This document shows positions 1 to 9,000 of a DNA stretch of 56,325 nucleotides, one piece after another. Position numbers and translations under genes: made by a program. The DNA lies in contig CAZDXQ010000021.1 in assembly GCA_964509545.1 (NCBI GenBank), forward strand, positions 1 through 56,325, in the 5' to 3' direction. Within the stretch, counting starts at the first letter, position 1. Each line of letters starts with the position of its first letter. The notes under the pieces were generated by a model. It was not told where the DNA came from. It saw nothing but the letters and a program-made list of their open reading frames with translations, and did no database searches. This DNA is from JADJWR01 sp964509545. Its GTDB lineage: Bacteria > Pseudomonadota > Gammaproteobacteria > Burkholderiales > Burkholderiaceae_F.

Positions 1-47
1 GCCGCTCAACTCCTGCTCAACACGACCGGGGGTTGACACAGGGTGTC

Positions 48-1322
48 TCATGGCCGGCGCAGCGACCGCCACGGGCTCTCGCCGACGTTCGCCCCGCGGC
101 TGTCGAGGCCAACGACGCGCCAGCGCGCCTCGGCACCGAGGCGTTCCTTCAGCCACGGCGGCGCGACGTAGTTGGACACGCCGGGACGCACGTAGGCGGA
201 CAGGGCGATCTCGCCGCCGGCGTCGACATCGAGCCGGTATAGCGCCGCACCGTCGATGTCGATCCACGAGAACACGGCCGGCGCCTCGCCGTTGATCCGC
301 CCGCCCTCGATCGGCAGCATCAGTTCGATGCGCGCCGGCGGACGCGTCGCCAGCGCGGCAACGGTCTCGGCCGAGCCGACGAAGAAGCGCAGCACCGGCA
401 GCGGAAAACCGGCCACGCCGCCGCTGACCACGACCGGCCCGTTGCCAAGCGCCGACTGCCCTTCCTTGTCGTCGGTCGCTTCGATGCGCAGCAGGATCTG
501 GTACGGCCCTTCCGCGGTTACCGGAATCCGGCCCGGATCGGGACCGGGGATGAACACGCGACCATCGGGCAGCAGGAAGCGGCTGAAGCGCTCGAGCAGC
601 AGGTAGCGCCGCTGCAGCGGCCGCTGCTCGACCGGCAGCGTGCCCTCGGTCAGCAGGTCCTGCTCGGTCGGCACCAGGTCGCCGGGCAGCACCAGCTCCC
701 AGCGGCCGCGCAGTTCGCCGGTGCCGTTGTACAGGATCGTGGCGCCGAACTTCGGCAGCGGCGTGCCGCGCGCCACGGCCAGCACCGGCGTCTCGCCGCG
801 TTCGTCGCTGAAGGCCAGGCGCACGTCGAGCAGCGCCAGCGGCGTGCGCGCGCCGGCCGCCGACATCCGGCAGGTGACGACAACGAACTTGTCGCCGCCG
901 ACGCCGCCGGTGAAGCGGCGCACGTAGAAGAAGTCCGATGGCTGGCCGGCCGCCGCGTCCTGGTAGGCGCGCCGCGCCACCGTGGCCGGGATCGTCATGA
1001 TGTCGGTCAGGTTGGTGAAGCTGCCCGACTGGCTGACGCGCGACTGGTCGTGGCGCAGCGGCAGCAGCCCGTACAGCGTGCCCGGCACGCAGGGATTTAA
1101 CGTCGTCACCGCTCCGCCGACCACGCCGGGCTGCACGGCGCCGCACCAGAATGCTTCGACCGCGCGTTCGTTCGGATCGAGACCCTGGAAAGTCAGGAAC
1201 ACCGTGGTCGGCCCCGATGCGCGCACGTTCACGCCGTTCGGGTTGACGGTGAGCACGGCTCGCACCGGCGCGACCACGGCGAAAAGGACGGCGGCGCAGA
1301 CGAGGCGGGCAAGCGTCGTCAT
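48..1322 (-). CDS. Exported protein of unknown function (424 aa)
   Basis: I do not recognise this family. A cleavable signal peptide is clear: a short basic start, a hydrophobic core ending near residue 22, then a mature protein opening with LTVNPNGVNVRASG. The mature part is rich in beta-forming residues. Its last 90 residues (from about 330) resemble a fibronectin-III-like or Ig-like fold, with a SWIDIDGAALYRLDV stretch. The ATG lies one base beyond the stop codon of the large beta-barrel gene upstream, so the two are almost certainly co-transcribed and probably work together at the cell envelope. It is the last gene of a five-gene exported set. Substrate and role are unknown. Confidence 0.8.
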   Translation of the reverse strand: MTTLARLVCAAVLFAVVAPVRAVLTVNPNGVNVRASGPTTVFLTFQGLDPNERAVEAFWCGAVQPGVVGGAVTTLNPCVPGTLYGLLPLRHDQSRVSQSGSFTNLTDIMTIPATVARRAYQDAAAGQPSDFFYVRRFTGGVGGDKFVVVTCRMSAAGARTPLALLDVRLAFSDERGETPVLAVARGTPLPKFGATILYNGTGELRGRWELVLPGDLVPTEQDLLTEGTLPVEQRPLQRRYLLLERFSRFLLPDGRVFIPGPDPGRIPVTAEGPYQILLRIEATDDKEGQSALGNGPVVVSGGVAGFPLPVLRFFVGSAETVAALATRPPARIELMLPIEGGRINGEAPAVFSWIDIDGAALYRLDVDAGGEIALSAYVRPGVSNYVAPPWLKERLGAEARWRVVGLDSRGANVGESPWRSLRRP

Positions 1323-1323
1323 G

Positions 1324-3504
1324 TCAGAACACCGTCACGTTGGCGCCGAGGCTAAGCGCCCAGTTGCGGCCGCCGGAGTTCAAACCGACGCTGTTGTCGC
1401 GGTTGGCGAAACCCTGCAGCGCATGGCGGACGAACCATTGGCCGGCCAGTGGTGTGGCGAAAGGCCCGGGCACGCTGAAGCGGCGACCCAGTTGCGTCTG
1501 CACGGTGTTGCCTCGGCTGACGGCGAGGTCGCGCGAGTCGTCGCCGCGCGTCAGCGCATAGTTGCCGCCGAGGGTCCACACGTCGGCGAAGCGCCAGTCG
1601 AAACCGAAAGCGCCGCCCCAAGTGTAGCCGGCGAGCGCCTTTTCGTAGCTGTACTGGCGGTTGCGCTGCGCCGAGGCGTTCAGGCTCAGCGTGTCGCTCC
1701 AGACGACGTTCAGCGACAGCTGGTGGCCGGTGTTGCGAAAGTCGGCGGCCTCGCGGCCGGCCTGGCGGTTGTCCTGGTGCGCCTGGTTGGCAGCGTAGTT
1801 CAGCGCCCAGCGGCCGAGCGTCCACGCGAGCGCCAGCGTGGCGGTCCGGTTGGCCTGATCGGGACGATGCGTCGGCAGCAGCCCCGACGCGTCGAACGAC
1901 GGCGCGTTGACGGCGAACTGCCGTTGGTCCTGCCACTGCAGCGACAGCCTTGGCCACAGGCTGTCGGCCGCCGAGGCGGCGCGCAGCGCTTCGGCCAGCG
2001 GCACCGACAACGTGAACTCGTCGCTGTCGGTGCGCGTCTTCAGCAGCGAGGCGATGTTGTCGAGGTTGTCCTCGCGCCGCGTGCGGCTGAGGTTTGCCTG
2101 CAGCGGGCCAAGCTGGGCGGTCAACCCGGCGCGGCGCAGCTGCTGGTCGGCGCCGATGGCGGCGCCGACCATCCGGTACAGCGGCGCGATCCGCTCGTAG
2201 CGCAGCAGCGGCGTGACCGTCAGCGGCCAGCCCTCGCCGAGCGACCAGGCCTGCAGCAGGTCGAACGCGAGGTCGACGATGCGCGCCGAGCGCGTCGTCG
2301 CCTGCAGCGGCGTCAGGCTCTGCCCCTGCGACAGCTGCGGATCGTCGGCCGGCCGGTACTCGTTGCGCGCCAGCGCGATGTCGCTGCGCAGCCGGCCGCC
2401 CATCATGCGCCCGAGCAGGCGCAGGCCGAAGCCACGCGATTGCTCGGCGTCCGGAATCTCGCCGCGATTGAAGTTGCCCTGCGCCCTCAGCGATGCGTCG
2501 ACGTACGACAGCTCGCCGCGCAGCCAGCCGGCCTGCGACGGATCGGCCTCGATGCCGACGGCGGCGCCGTAGATCCGATGGCTGCCGTCGTTCAGCCCGA
2601 GCGGATTTTGGAAGCCGACGATGCTGGTGCCGTTCATCGCGTTGACCGAGACGTCGAAGCGCTGGCCGAGCTTGACCGCGCCGATCAGCCCGCGGCTGCC
2701 GTACGAATTGAGCAGCAACGGGTGATTGCCCCAGCCGATGTGGCCGACCGACAGCTGCGCCGCCGGGTCGCCGACGTCGAAGCGGTAGTCGGCCAGATCG
2801 ACCTTCGCCGCCTGCGTGCCGCGGCTGAGGAACTGCAGCGCTTCCTGGCGGAAGCTCGAGCCAGAGAAATTGGCGTTGCCCTTGACGCCAAGCCCGCCCA
2901 GTTCGCCGTCGACGGCCACGCCGCCGCGCAGTGCAAGATCGCTGAAGGTCGGCCGCGGCGGGCGCGAGGCGCTGCCGCGCGTGCGTTCGACGGACTGCGC
3001 CTTGACCGCCAGGTCAAGCGTCGGCGCCAGCAGCCGGCGCGCCGGCGCTTCTGCCGGCGCGTCCGCCGCCGGCTGCTCGGCGACGATCGTCAGCGTGCGG
3101 CGATCGATCTCCTGCCACTGACCGCCCTGCACCCGCCAGACGACCAGCGGCAACTCGCCGGCAGCCAGGGCGAACTCCTTCCCGGTCAGCGACAGTTCGC
3201 TGCCGGCGAGGCGGAACAGCGAGGTGACGTCGGTCGGCCCGATGAACACCACGAGTGCGCCATCGCTCGGCGTCGGCGCGCGGTCGAGCTTCAGCACGAT
3301 CGGGTCGCCGGGACGGATGCTGCCGCTTGGCGCCTCGACCACGCCCAACGCCAGCGCCGCGGGCGGCAACGCGAGCGCGAGCGAACCAGCCAACGCGCGC
3401 AGCGGCGCCTTGACGCCAGCGTTGGTCCGCCCTCGCCGCGCGACGGCGCGCGGCCGGATCGCGAGCGGAGCAAGGGGCGGACTCACGGCGTCGATCTTCC
3501 TCAC
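1324..3504 (-). CDS. Probable outer-membrane beta-barrel protein with N-terminal Ig-like domain (726 aa)
   Basis: A long, basic N-terminal region precedes a hydrophobic signal core at about residues 35-52 (ALAGSLALALPPAALALG). Residues 55-145 look like a small beta-sandwich. From about residue 180 to the end the sequence has alternating polar and hydrophobic strands, turns rich in N, D, R and G, and a C-terminal VTVF. A terminal phenylalanine of this kind is typical of outer-membrane barrels assembled by BAM. The start is GTG, overlapping the TGA of the upstream small exported protein (GTGA), which shows translational coupling. The start could also be a few codons downstream. The class is fairly sure; the function is not known. 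Confidence 0.75.
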   Translation of the reverse strand: MRKIDAVSPPLAPLAIRPRAVARRGRTNAGVKAPLRALAGSLALALPPAALALGVVEAPSGSIRPGDPIVLKLDRAPTPSDGALVVFIGPTDVTSLFRLAGSELSLTGKEFALAAGELPLVVWRVQGGQWQEIDRRTLTIVAEQPAADAPAEAPARRLLAPTLDLAVKAQSVERTRGSASRPPRPTFSDLALRGGVAVDGELGGLGVKGNANFSGSSFRQEALQFLSRGTQAAKVDLADYRFDVGDPAAQLSVGHIGWGNHPLLLNSYGSRGLIGAVKLGQRFDVSVNAMNGTSIVGFQNPLGLNDGSHRIYGAAVGIEADPSQAGWLRGELSYVDASLRAQGNFNRGEIPDAEQSRGFGLRLLGRMMGGRLRSDIALARNEYRPADDPQLSQGQSLTPLQATTRSARIVDLAFDLLQAWSLGEGWPLTVTPLLRYERIAPLYRMVGAAIGADQQLRRAGLTAQLGPLQANLSRTRREDNLDNIASLLKTRTDSDEFTLSVPLAEALRAASAADSLWPRLSLQWQDQRQFAVNAPSFDASGLLPTHRPDQANRTATLALAWTLGRWALNYAANQAHQDNRQAGREAADFRNTGHQLSLNVVWSDTLSLNASAQRNRQYSYEKALAGYTWGGAFGFDWRFADVWTLGGNYALTRGDDSRDLAVSRGNTVQTQLGRRFSVPGPFATPLAGQWFVRHALQGFANRDNSVGLNSGGRNWALSLGANVTVF

Positions 3505-3995
3505 ACGCCGGGCTCGTTCGAAACGGCAAACCCGGCTTCACGCCGCTCGCTGCCGTAGATGACCGTGATTCCGTAGGTCACAGGGCATGACATTCCAAGC
3601 GGCACGCCATGAGCCCCAGTTGGACTTCTGGTGCGGATCTCGAAGGTCGCGCTGGAACTGCCGCTGGGCACGGTCAGCGTCGCCGGTACGTCCGTCACCT
3701 GAAGCTTGTGTGTCGGCGGGAGGGCAAGCGGATTATTCGGGTCCATCGGAAACTGGGTGACCGTCTTGCTGACCGCCACGCCGACGACGATCGGCTTCAC
3801 CGCCGGACGCAGCAGGGTCACTGTGCATCGAACCGTGGCGCCGCCGCTGACCTTGGCGCGGTCGACGCTGACGCCGGCGAGCCACGCCATTGTGATCGAC
3901 GGCGCCGGCACCGGCGTCTGGCCCAGGCAGACGGGCGCTGCCACCGCAGCCAGGGCAAGGGCCGCAAGCGAAGACAGCCTCGTCAGACAACGCAT
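3501..3995 (-). CDS. Small exported protein, paralogue of the 5108-5554 product
   Basis: I chose the ATG at 3995 because the protein then begins with a clean signal peptide (MRCLTRLSSLAALALAAV, cleavage near CLGQ) and AAGGAG lies 12 bases upstream. The frame is open further, to 4049. The 164-residue product shares three blocks with the protein at 5108-5554: a WLxGVSV block, a TVTLLRPA block, and a C-terminal YGSE block followed by a beta strand ending in VS. The layout suggests a single Ig-like beta-sandwich. Its stop codon overlaps the start of the barrel gene, so it is probably part of the same envelope system. The family is not recognised. Confidence 0.78.
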   Translation of the reverse strand: MRCLTRLSSLAALALAAVAAPVCLGQTPVPAPSITMAWLAGVSVDRAKVSGGATVRCTVTLLRPAVKPIVVGVAVSKTVTQFPMDPNNPLALPPTHKLQVTDVPATLTVPSGSSSATFEIRTRSPTGAHGVPLGMSCPVTYGITVIYGSERREAGFAVSNEPGV

Positions 3996-4107
3996 CGACC
4001 GCCCGCGCTCCTTGCGCGGCATTGCGAAGCACCGCATCGGCGCGCTCATCGGGCTTGCCTGCGCGCTTCGCGCTCCTGCATGAGCGCTTCGGAGCGGCCG
4101 TGCGCGC

Positions 4108-4881
4108 TCATTGGACCGGGAACCGGTAGACCTTGCGCTGCCAGGTGTCGCGCGCGCCGGACCGCTTGTTCAGCACCCAGCCGATGTCATCCGACTTGCG
4201 CTCGAGATCGTGCTGGACCTTCGTCATCCCGTCCGGCTTGGTCGGACCCGTCTCCCCGGTGACGATGTTTCGGCACCGATCCTCAGCGCCGGAGAGGTCC
4301 TGCTTCCACTCCCAGCCGACGATGCCGTCGCAGTCGGCCGAACGCGGAGAGCCATCGAGCTTGTCGCAGCGGATGCCGCGGCCGTCAAAGGCCTTGTCGC
4401 CGTCGAAATCGGCCGGGCAGACCACGCCCTTGCTGGCGTCGCCGACGTAGACACTGCCCAGTTCCGGGAAGGCGAACTCGTGAACGGTCGCGACGAACTT
4501 GTCGAGTCCGTTCGGATTCGCCACCTGCTTCAGTTCCGACGCGACCTTCTGCCAGGGCGTCGTCACGATCGGCAGCGCGGTCGGTGCCACCGAGTGTCTA
4601 GCGGGCGGGTTCGTGTTCGGCACTGTCGCCACACACGTGTCGAGTGCTGTGCCGTTGTTGACGAGTTGGTACGGGGGCAGGCCGACCATTTGCGAAGGCG
4701 GGCAGATGGCGTCCCGCTCGAAGGTGATCACCTTGCGGCAGACGAGCCTCTTGTTGCCGTCGCTGATTTCCGCGGTGAACCCGCTCGGGCAGCGCACGCC
4801 CTGTTGCGGGCCGGCATGCGCCATCGGCGCAGCAACGGCGAGCGCGCCGCCGATCAGGATTGAAGCCATCAGTGCTTTCAT
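4108..4881 (-). CDS. Cysteine-rich exported protein of unknown function (257 aa)
   Basis: The ATG at 4881 is preceded by a near-perfect ribosome binding site (AAGGAGGATCCG), so the longer open frame upstream is not used. The protein starts with a signal peptide ending in AHA near residue 23. The mature part carries eight cysteines, an even number that fits four disulfides in the periplasm or outside the cell. There is a CPADFDGDKAFDGRGIRC segment near residue 155; its DxDxD-like run could bind calcium, but that is only a suggestion. It lies between the two paralogous small exported proteins on the same strand. I recognise no family. Confidence 0.75.
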   Translation of the reverse strand: MKALMASILIGGALAVAAPMAHAGPQQGVRCPSGFTAEISDGNKRLVCRKVITFERDAICPPSQMVGLPPYQLVNNGTALDTCVATVPNTNPPARHSVAPTALPIVTTPWQKVASELKQVANPNGLDKFVATVHEFAFPELGSVYVGDASKGVVCPADFDGDKAFDGRGIRCDKLDGSPRSADCDGIVGWEWKQDLSGAEDRCRNIVTGETGPTKPDGMTKVQHDLERKSDDIGWVLNKRSGARDTWQRKVYRFPVQ

Positions 4882-5107
4882 CGGATCCTCCTTCGATGGC
4901 GGGCGACTTCGGCGGCACGCCAACCACGCATGGTGCGAACGCATCTTTAGCGGACAGCGCGGCGGCGACACCGGCCTGCACGCCTGTCCCACACCGCCCC
5001 ACTGCGGCGGCGATCGGCTTCCGGCCCGGCGGCCCGTGCAGCGGCACCCGATTCGGATGCAACTCTTCCTCGAGCCCAAGCGAGCGATGCGGGCACCAAG
5101 CCCCGCA

Positions 5108-5554
5108 TCAGCGCGAAACCGTGAAACTGGTCGAGACGTTCTCCGAACCGTAAGTGGCATAGACGGAGAACGACTTGGTTCCGGCCCAGGTGCCGCTGGC
5201 ACTGGTGCCGATGTCGAAGGATGCGCGATCGCTGCCCGAGGTGATCGTGACGCTCGTCGGCATGGTGACCACGCCGCCGGACATCTGCAGGTTGCTCAGC
5301 GCCTCCTGCGGCGACGCCCCGGACAACTGCAGATTGATCTTCATGTTGTTCGCCGCCGGCCGTAGCAGCGTCACCGTCCCCTTCGCCGTAGCGCCCGCGG
5401 TGATGCTCACCGGCGCCACGCTCACGCCGCGCAGCCACTGCAGGGTGATCTTGGGTGCCGTATTCAGCGCAGGTGTCTGCGCCGCAGCAGCAGAAGTCAG
5501 CACGGCGCTGGCGACGGCGGCGCCCACGAACAGCCACAGGTTGGCGCGATTCAT
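5108..5554 (-). CDS. Small exported protein, paralogue of the 3501-3995 product
   Basis: This 148-residue protein has a signal peptide of about 25 residues ending in AAAQ, and a strong AGGAGGAAG ribosome binding site just before its ATG. It shares with the protein at 3501-3995 the blocks ITLQWLRGVSV, GTVTLLRPA, SGSDRASFDI and YGSENVSTSFTVS in the same order, so the two come from one duplication. The predicted fold is one all-beta domain of Ig or CalX type. It is the first of the five exported genes and lies downstream of the SARP-like regulator and the 65-residue protein. No function is known. Confidence 0.8.
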   Translation of the reverse strand: MNRANLWLFVGAAVASAVLTSAAAAQTPALNTAPKITLQWLRGVSVAPVSITAGATAKGTVTLLRPAANNMKINLQLSGASPQEALSNLQMSGGVVTMPTSVTITSGSDRASFDIGTSASGTWAGTKSFSVYATYGSENVSTSFTVSR

Positions 5555-5826
5555 CGACTTCCTCCTCTGATTTGGCCAGCTGCGAATCTTTGCCGCTGCA
5601 GATCTCAGCTTGCGGTCGCCGCGTCAATTCAGCGTCAATGCGACGGCGCACGCGCGGGTTCGGCGAGGCGATGACGGTCCGCTTCTCGCGCTGCTCTTGC
5701 CGAAACGGATAGCCGCCGGAAACCGATGTCGCGCGCCTGCAGGCACACCGCCGCCTACGACGCAGCGGCTCCCGCCGCGCGAGCAAGTTCGCTCGCTTGC
5801 GCGATGCGCCGGTGCGCGGAGCGCAC

Positions 5827-6024
5827 TCAATGTCCCGCGTCGCCTTCCGCTGACTCTTTCTCTGCGCGGGTCGGCGGCTTCTCGGATACCTGACGCAGAA
5901 ACTCGCTGACCTGCTCCGGCTCCTGGAAGAAGCGCGGCTTTTCCTCGTCAACGGAACGCACGGAGGCGCGGAACTGGCTGAGGTGCCGCCAGACCCGGAT
6001 CACGAACAGATGAACGTCGCCCAT
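5827..6024 (-). CDS. Small conserved-looking protein (65 aa)
   Basis: The short protein has a patterned sequence (VIRVWRHLSQFRASVRSV, then FFQEPEQVSEFLRQV) that looks like a two-strand plus helix mini-domain, not random GC-rich coding. Short proteins with an RVWR, FRASVR and FL pattern occur beside unrelated genes in betaproteobacteria; this is from memory, not a search. The ATG lies 29 bases after the stop of the large SARP-like regulator on the same strand, so it is probably read from the same transcript. The C-terminal 15 residues are charged and likely disordered. Function unknown. Confidence 0.55.
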   Translation of the reverse strand: MGDVHLFVIRVWRHLSQFRASVRSVDEEKPRFFQEPEQVSEFLRQVSEKPPTRAEKESAEGDAGH

Positions 6025-6053
6025 GGCCAGCTCCGTCTACGGCTGGCGTAACC

Positions 6054-9000
6054 TTAGTCGGGACGCGTTTGTCGGGCGTTTGATCCTTCGCCAGCGGCGG
6101 TCAAGAACGACCGCGATTCGCAGCGCAGCCGCTCGACGAGGTCGTCAATGCCGCTGCTGGCGACGATCTGGTCAGCAATGGCGTCGAACGATTCGGCCAC
6201 CCGTCCCGGCGACCGGACGCCGTCTAGTCCGGCGGGCAGCGCCCGCAGGCCCACATCAACCAGCGTACCGACGAACGCGTGCGCCCGCGGTGCGGCGCGA
6301 ATGCCGTTAAGAATTCGCGCGGCCTCCAGCGGCAAGCCCCGTCGCGCCAACACTTCGGCGAGGAAGATCGAGGCGTAGAACACGTCATAGGTCCAGCCCT
6401 TTTCGCGCGCGGTTCGCACGGCCGCAATCAGGTCGCGGCCTGCTTCGTCGAATGCACCACGCCGCGCGATGATCCGGGCCAGGTAATAGCCGGTCTTCAG
6501 CTCGAAGCCGGCGTTCCCGGTGGCGCGGAAGCCATCGCGTGCGCGCTCCAGATGGCGCTGCGCGGACTCGAGCTGGCCGAGTTCGACCAGTACCGAGCCG
6601 AGCAGAAACTCGGCTTCGATCGCTACCGAGTTGACGTTGCGGTCCCGCGCGTAACGCAGCGCCCTTTCGAGCTCGCCTTGGGCGCGCGACCAGTCGCCGC
6701 GGGCCACATAAACGAACCCAAGGTTGCACATCGCCCGCGCTGCGCTGACGCTGTTATCGAGTTCCGTCTGGATGCCAATGCTCTCTTCGTAGAACGCGAT
6801 CGACCGGTCGAACTCGCCAAGGAAGGTCGTAATCAGGGCCAGGTTGCCGAGCTCGGTCGCGATCTCCTGACGGATGTCACGCTGGCGCGCCAGTGCCAGC
6901 GACCGCTCGACCCAGTCCCGCGCTTCAGCCCATTGGCTCAGGATCAGCTTGCAGCCGCCGATGGTGGCAGCGCACTGCTGCGCCAGCGCGACATCGCCGA
7001 GCAACTCGGCCGCCGCAAGTGCCTCGCAAGCGAGTGTGACGGCGCGCTCCGGCTGCCGATTGCGGTAGAGGAAATACGCCAGCGTCGCGCGCAGTTCCGC
7101 TGCGGTCTGCGGCGGCGCATTCATTCCCAACGCCTGATCGAACAGGCCGACGCTTTGGCGGAACTTACCCGACGCCTTGAAGTAGGCGCGCCAAGCCGGA
7201 TGCATACGCGCCACGAGATCGTGGCGGCCGCGGTCGATCGCGCGCCTCCAGGCAAGTAGGCAGTTCGTTTCCTCGGCCGCCACGGCAGGGACGATTGACC
7301 GCGAATCAGCGGAGTGCTCGCCCAGACTGCCTTCGAGGTACTGCGCAAAGTACTCCGCGTGTCGGTCGCGAAACGCGTCGAGCCCCACCTTGTCGGCTTT
7401 CGCCCGTCCAGCGGTGTCAGCGGCCACCAGCTGATGCATGTCGAACCGGCCGACCCCGTCTGTCTCCAGCATGCTCTTGTCGACCAGCGACGACAGGACG
7501 GGCAAGGGCACGCCGCCCACGGAGCGTGCCGCCACGTGGGTGAAGCCGCCTTGGAACACCGATAGTGCGGCCATGGCTTCGCGTTCGCGTGGCGCCAGCA
7601 GATGCCAGGAGCGCTCCAGCACCTGACGCACGCTGGCGTGCTCGGGGCGGGAGGGCGCGCCGGACGCCGCCGGGTCGCGTTCGAGCACGTCGATGGCGCC
7701 GCGCAGGTCGCGGGCGATTTCTTCCGCAGGAAGCAGGCGAACCCAGCTCGCGGCCAGTTCGATCGCCAGCGGCAACCCGCCGACCGCATCGACGATATCG
7801 ATCACCGCCGGCAGGCACGACGCAAGGCGGAAGCCGCGCTGTGCCGCCGACGCACGCAACTCGAACAGCCGCACCGCGTCGAAGGTGGACGCCACCTCCA
7901 GGTCACGGCTTTCGTCGTCTGGCACCGCCAGTCCTTCCAGCGGCAGCACCCGTTCGTGACGGCCGCGCATCCGAATCCGCGACGTCACCATGATCGAGAG
8001 CGTCTCCGCTTCCTCGATCAGTCGCTGCAGCATCAGCGGCAGCTCGGCGAGATGCTCCGCGTTGTCGAGCACGGCAAGGGTGCGCTTGCCCCGCAGCTGC
8101 CGCGCGATCTGCACGAGCGGATCCTGGGCATCGTTCAGTGTCAGGTTCAGCTGCCCGGCCAGCCGGGTCAACACGGGCGCAATGCCGTCGAGATCCTGCA
8201 GTTCGATCCATACCGCGCCCCCCGCAAAGCTCGCGGCGACCTGCGCGAGCGCGCGACGGGCGAGGCTGCTCTTGCCCACGCCACCCGGCCCCAGGATCGT
8301 GACGAGCCGGCAATCCGGCTGTGCCAGCAGCAGTGCAAGTTCGGCGAGTTCGATTCTGCGGCCGACGAACGCACTGCCGTCATCGGAGGCGGGTCCCGCC
8401 GCGGCACCGGCTGTGTCAGAAAGCAGATCGCGCAGGTGCTGCGGCGGTTCCACCCCGAGTTCCTCGGCCAGCCGCGCCGCATAGTCCCGGTACAGCCGCT
8501 GCACCTGCGCGCGATGGCCCAGTTCGAGTTCCGCGGTGAGCTGCGCCTCGACGGCGGACTCGTCCAAGGGGTCTGCCTGCAGCAGGCGCTGCGCCAGTTT
8601 GATGCGCTGTTCCGGCGGCTTCAGCGCCGCAAGGTGCTCGAGCGCCGCCTGGTGCCACTGGGCATCGAGCCGCGCGCGCTCGGTCGCGATCCAGTCGGAA
8701 AAGGCGCGGTTGCCCGGGTCGTCGACACCCGCCGCCAGCGAGCCGCGGCGCAGCGCCACGGCATCGGCCAGGCGCTTCTCGTGCAAGGCCGCGTGGAACG
8801 CCTGCAGATCGGTCGCCACGTTCCAGCGCAACGCGTGATCGTTGCCGTCGATGCCGCCTGCACCGGGGATCTCGCGCGCCTTGAACAGCGTGTGGCGCAG
8901 GTTCCGACGCGCGTCGGACGTCGGCTGCTCCGGCCAAAGGAGCGTGGCGATCTGTTCGCGCGGAACCCATTCGCCTGCGCGCAGCCCCAGGATGACCAGG

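Noticed and set aside
982..3558. An 858-codon plus-strand frame opposite the barrel gene
   Set aside because: The sequence has no domain, no signal and no good ribosome binding site, while the minus-strand gene has a signal peptide, coupling to its neighbours and a barrel-type C-terminus.
4882..5202. An N-terminal extension of the cysteine-rich protein up to 5202
   Set aside because: The extra residues are Arg- and Pro-rich without a fold, and the internal ATG at 4881 has a near-perfect ribosome binding site followed by a signal peptide.
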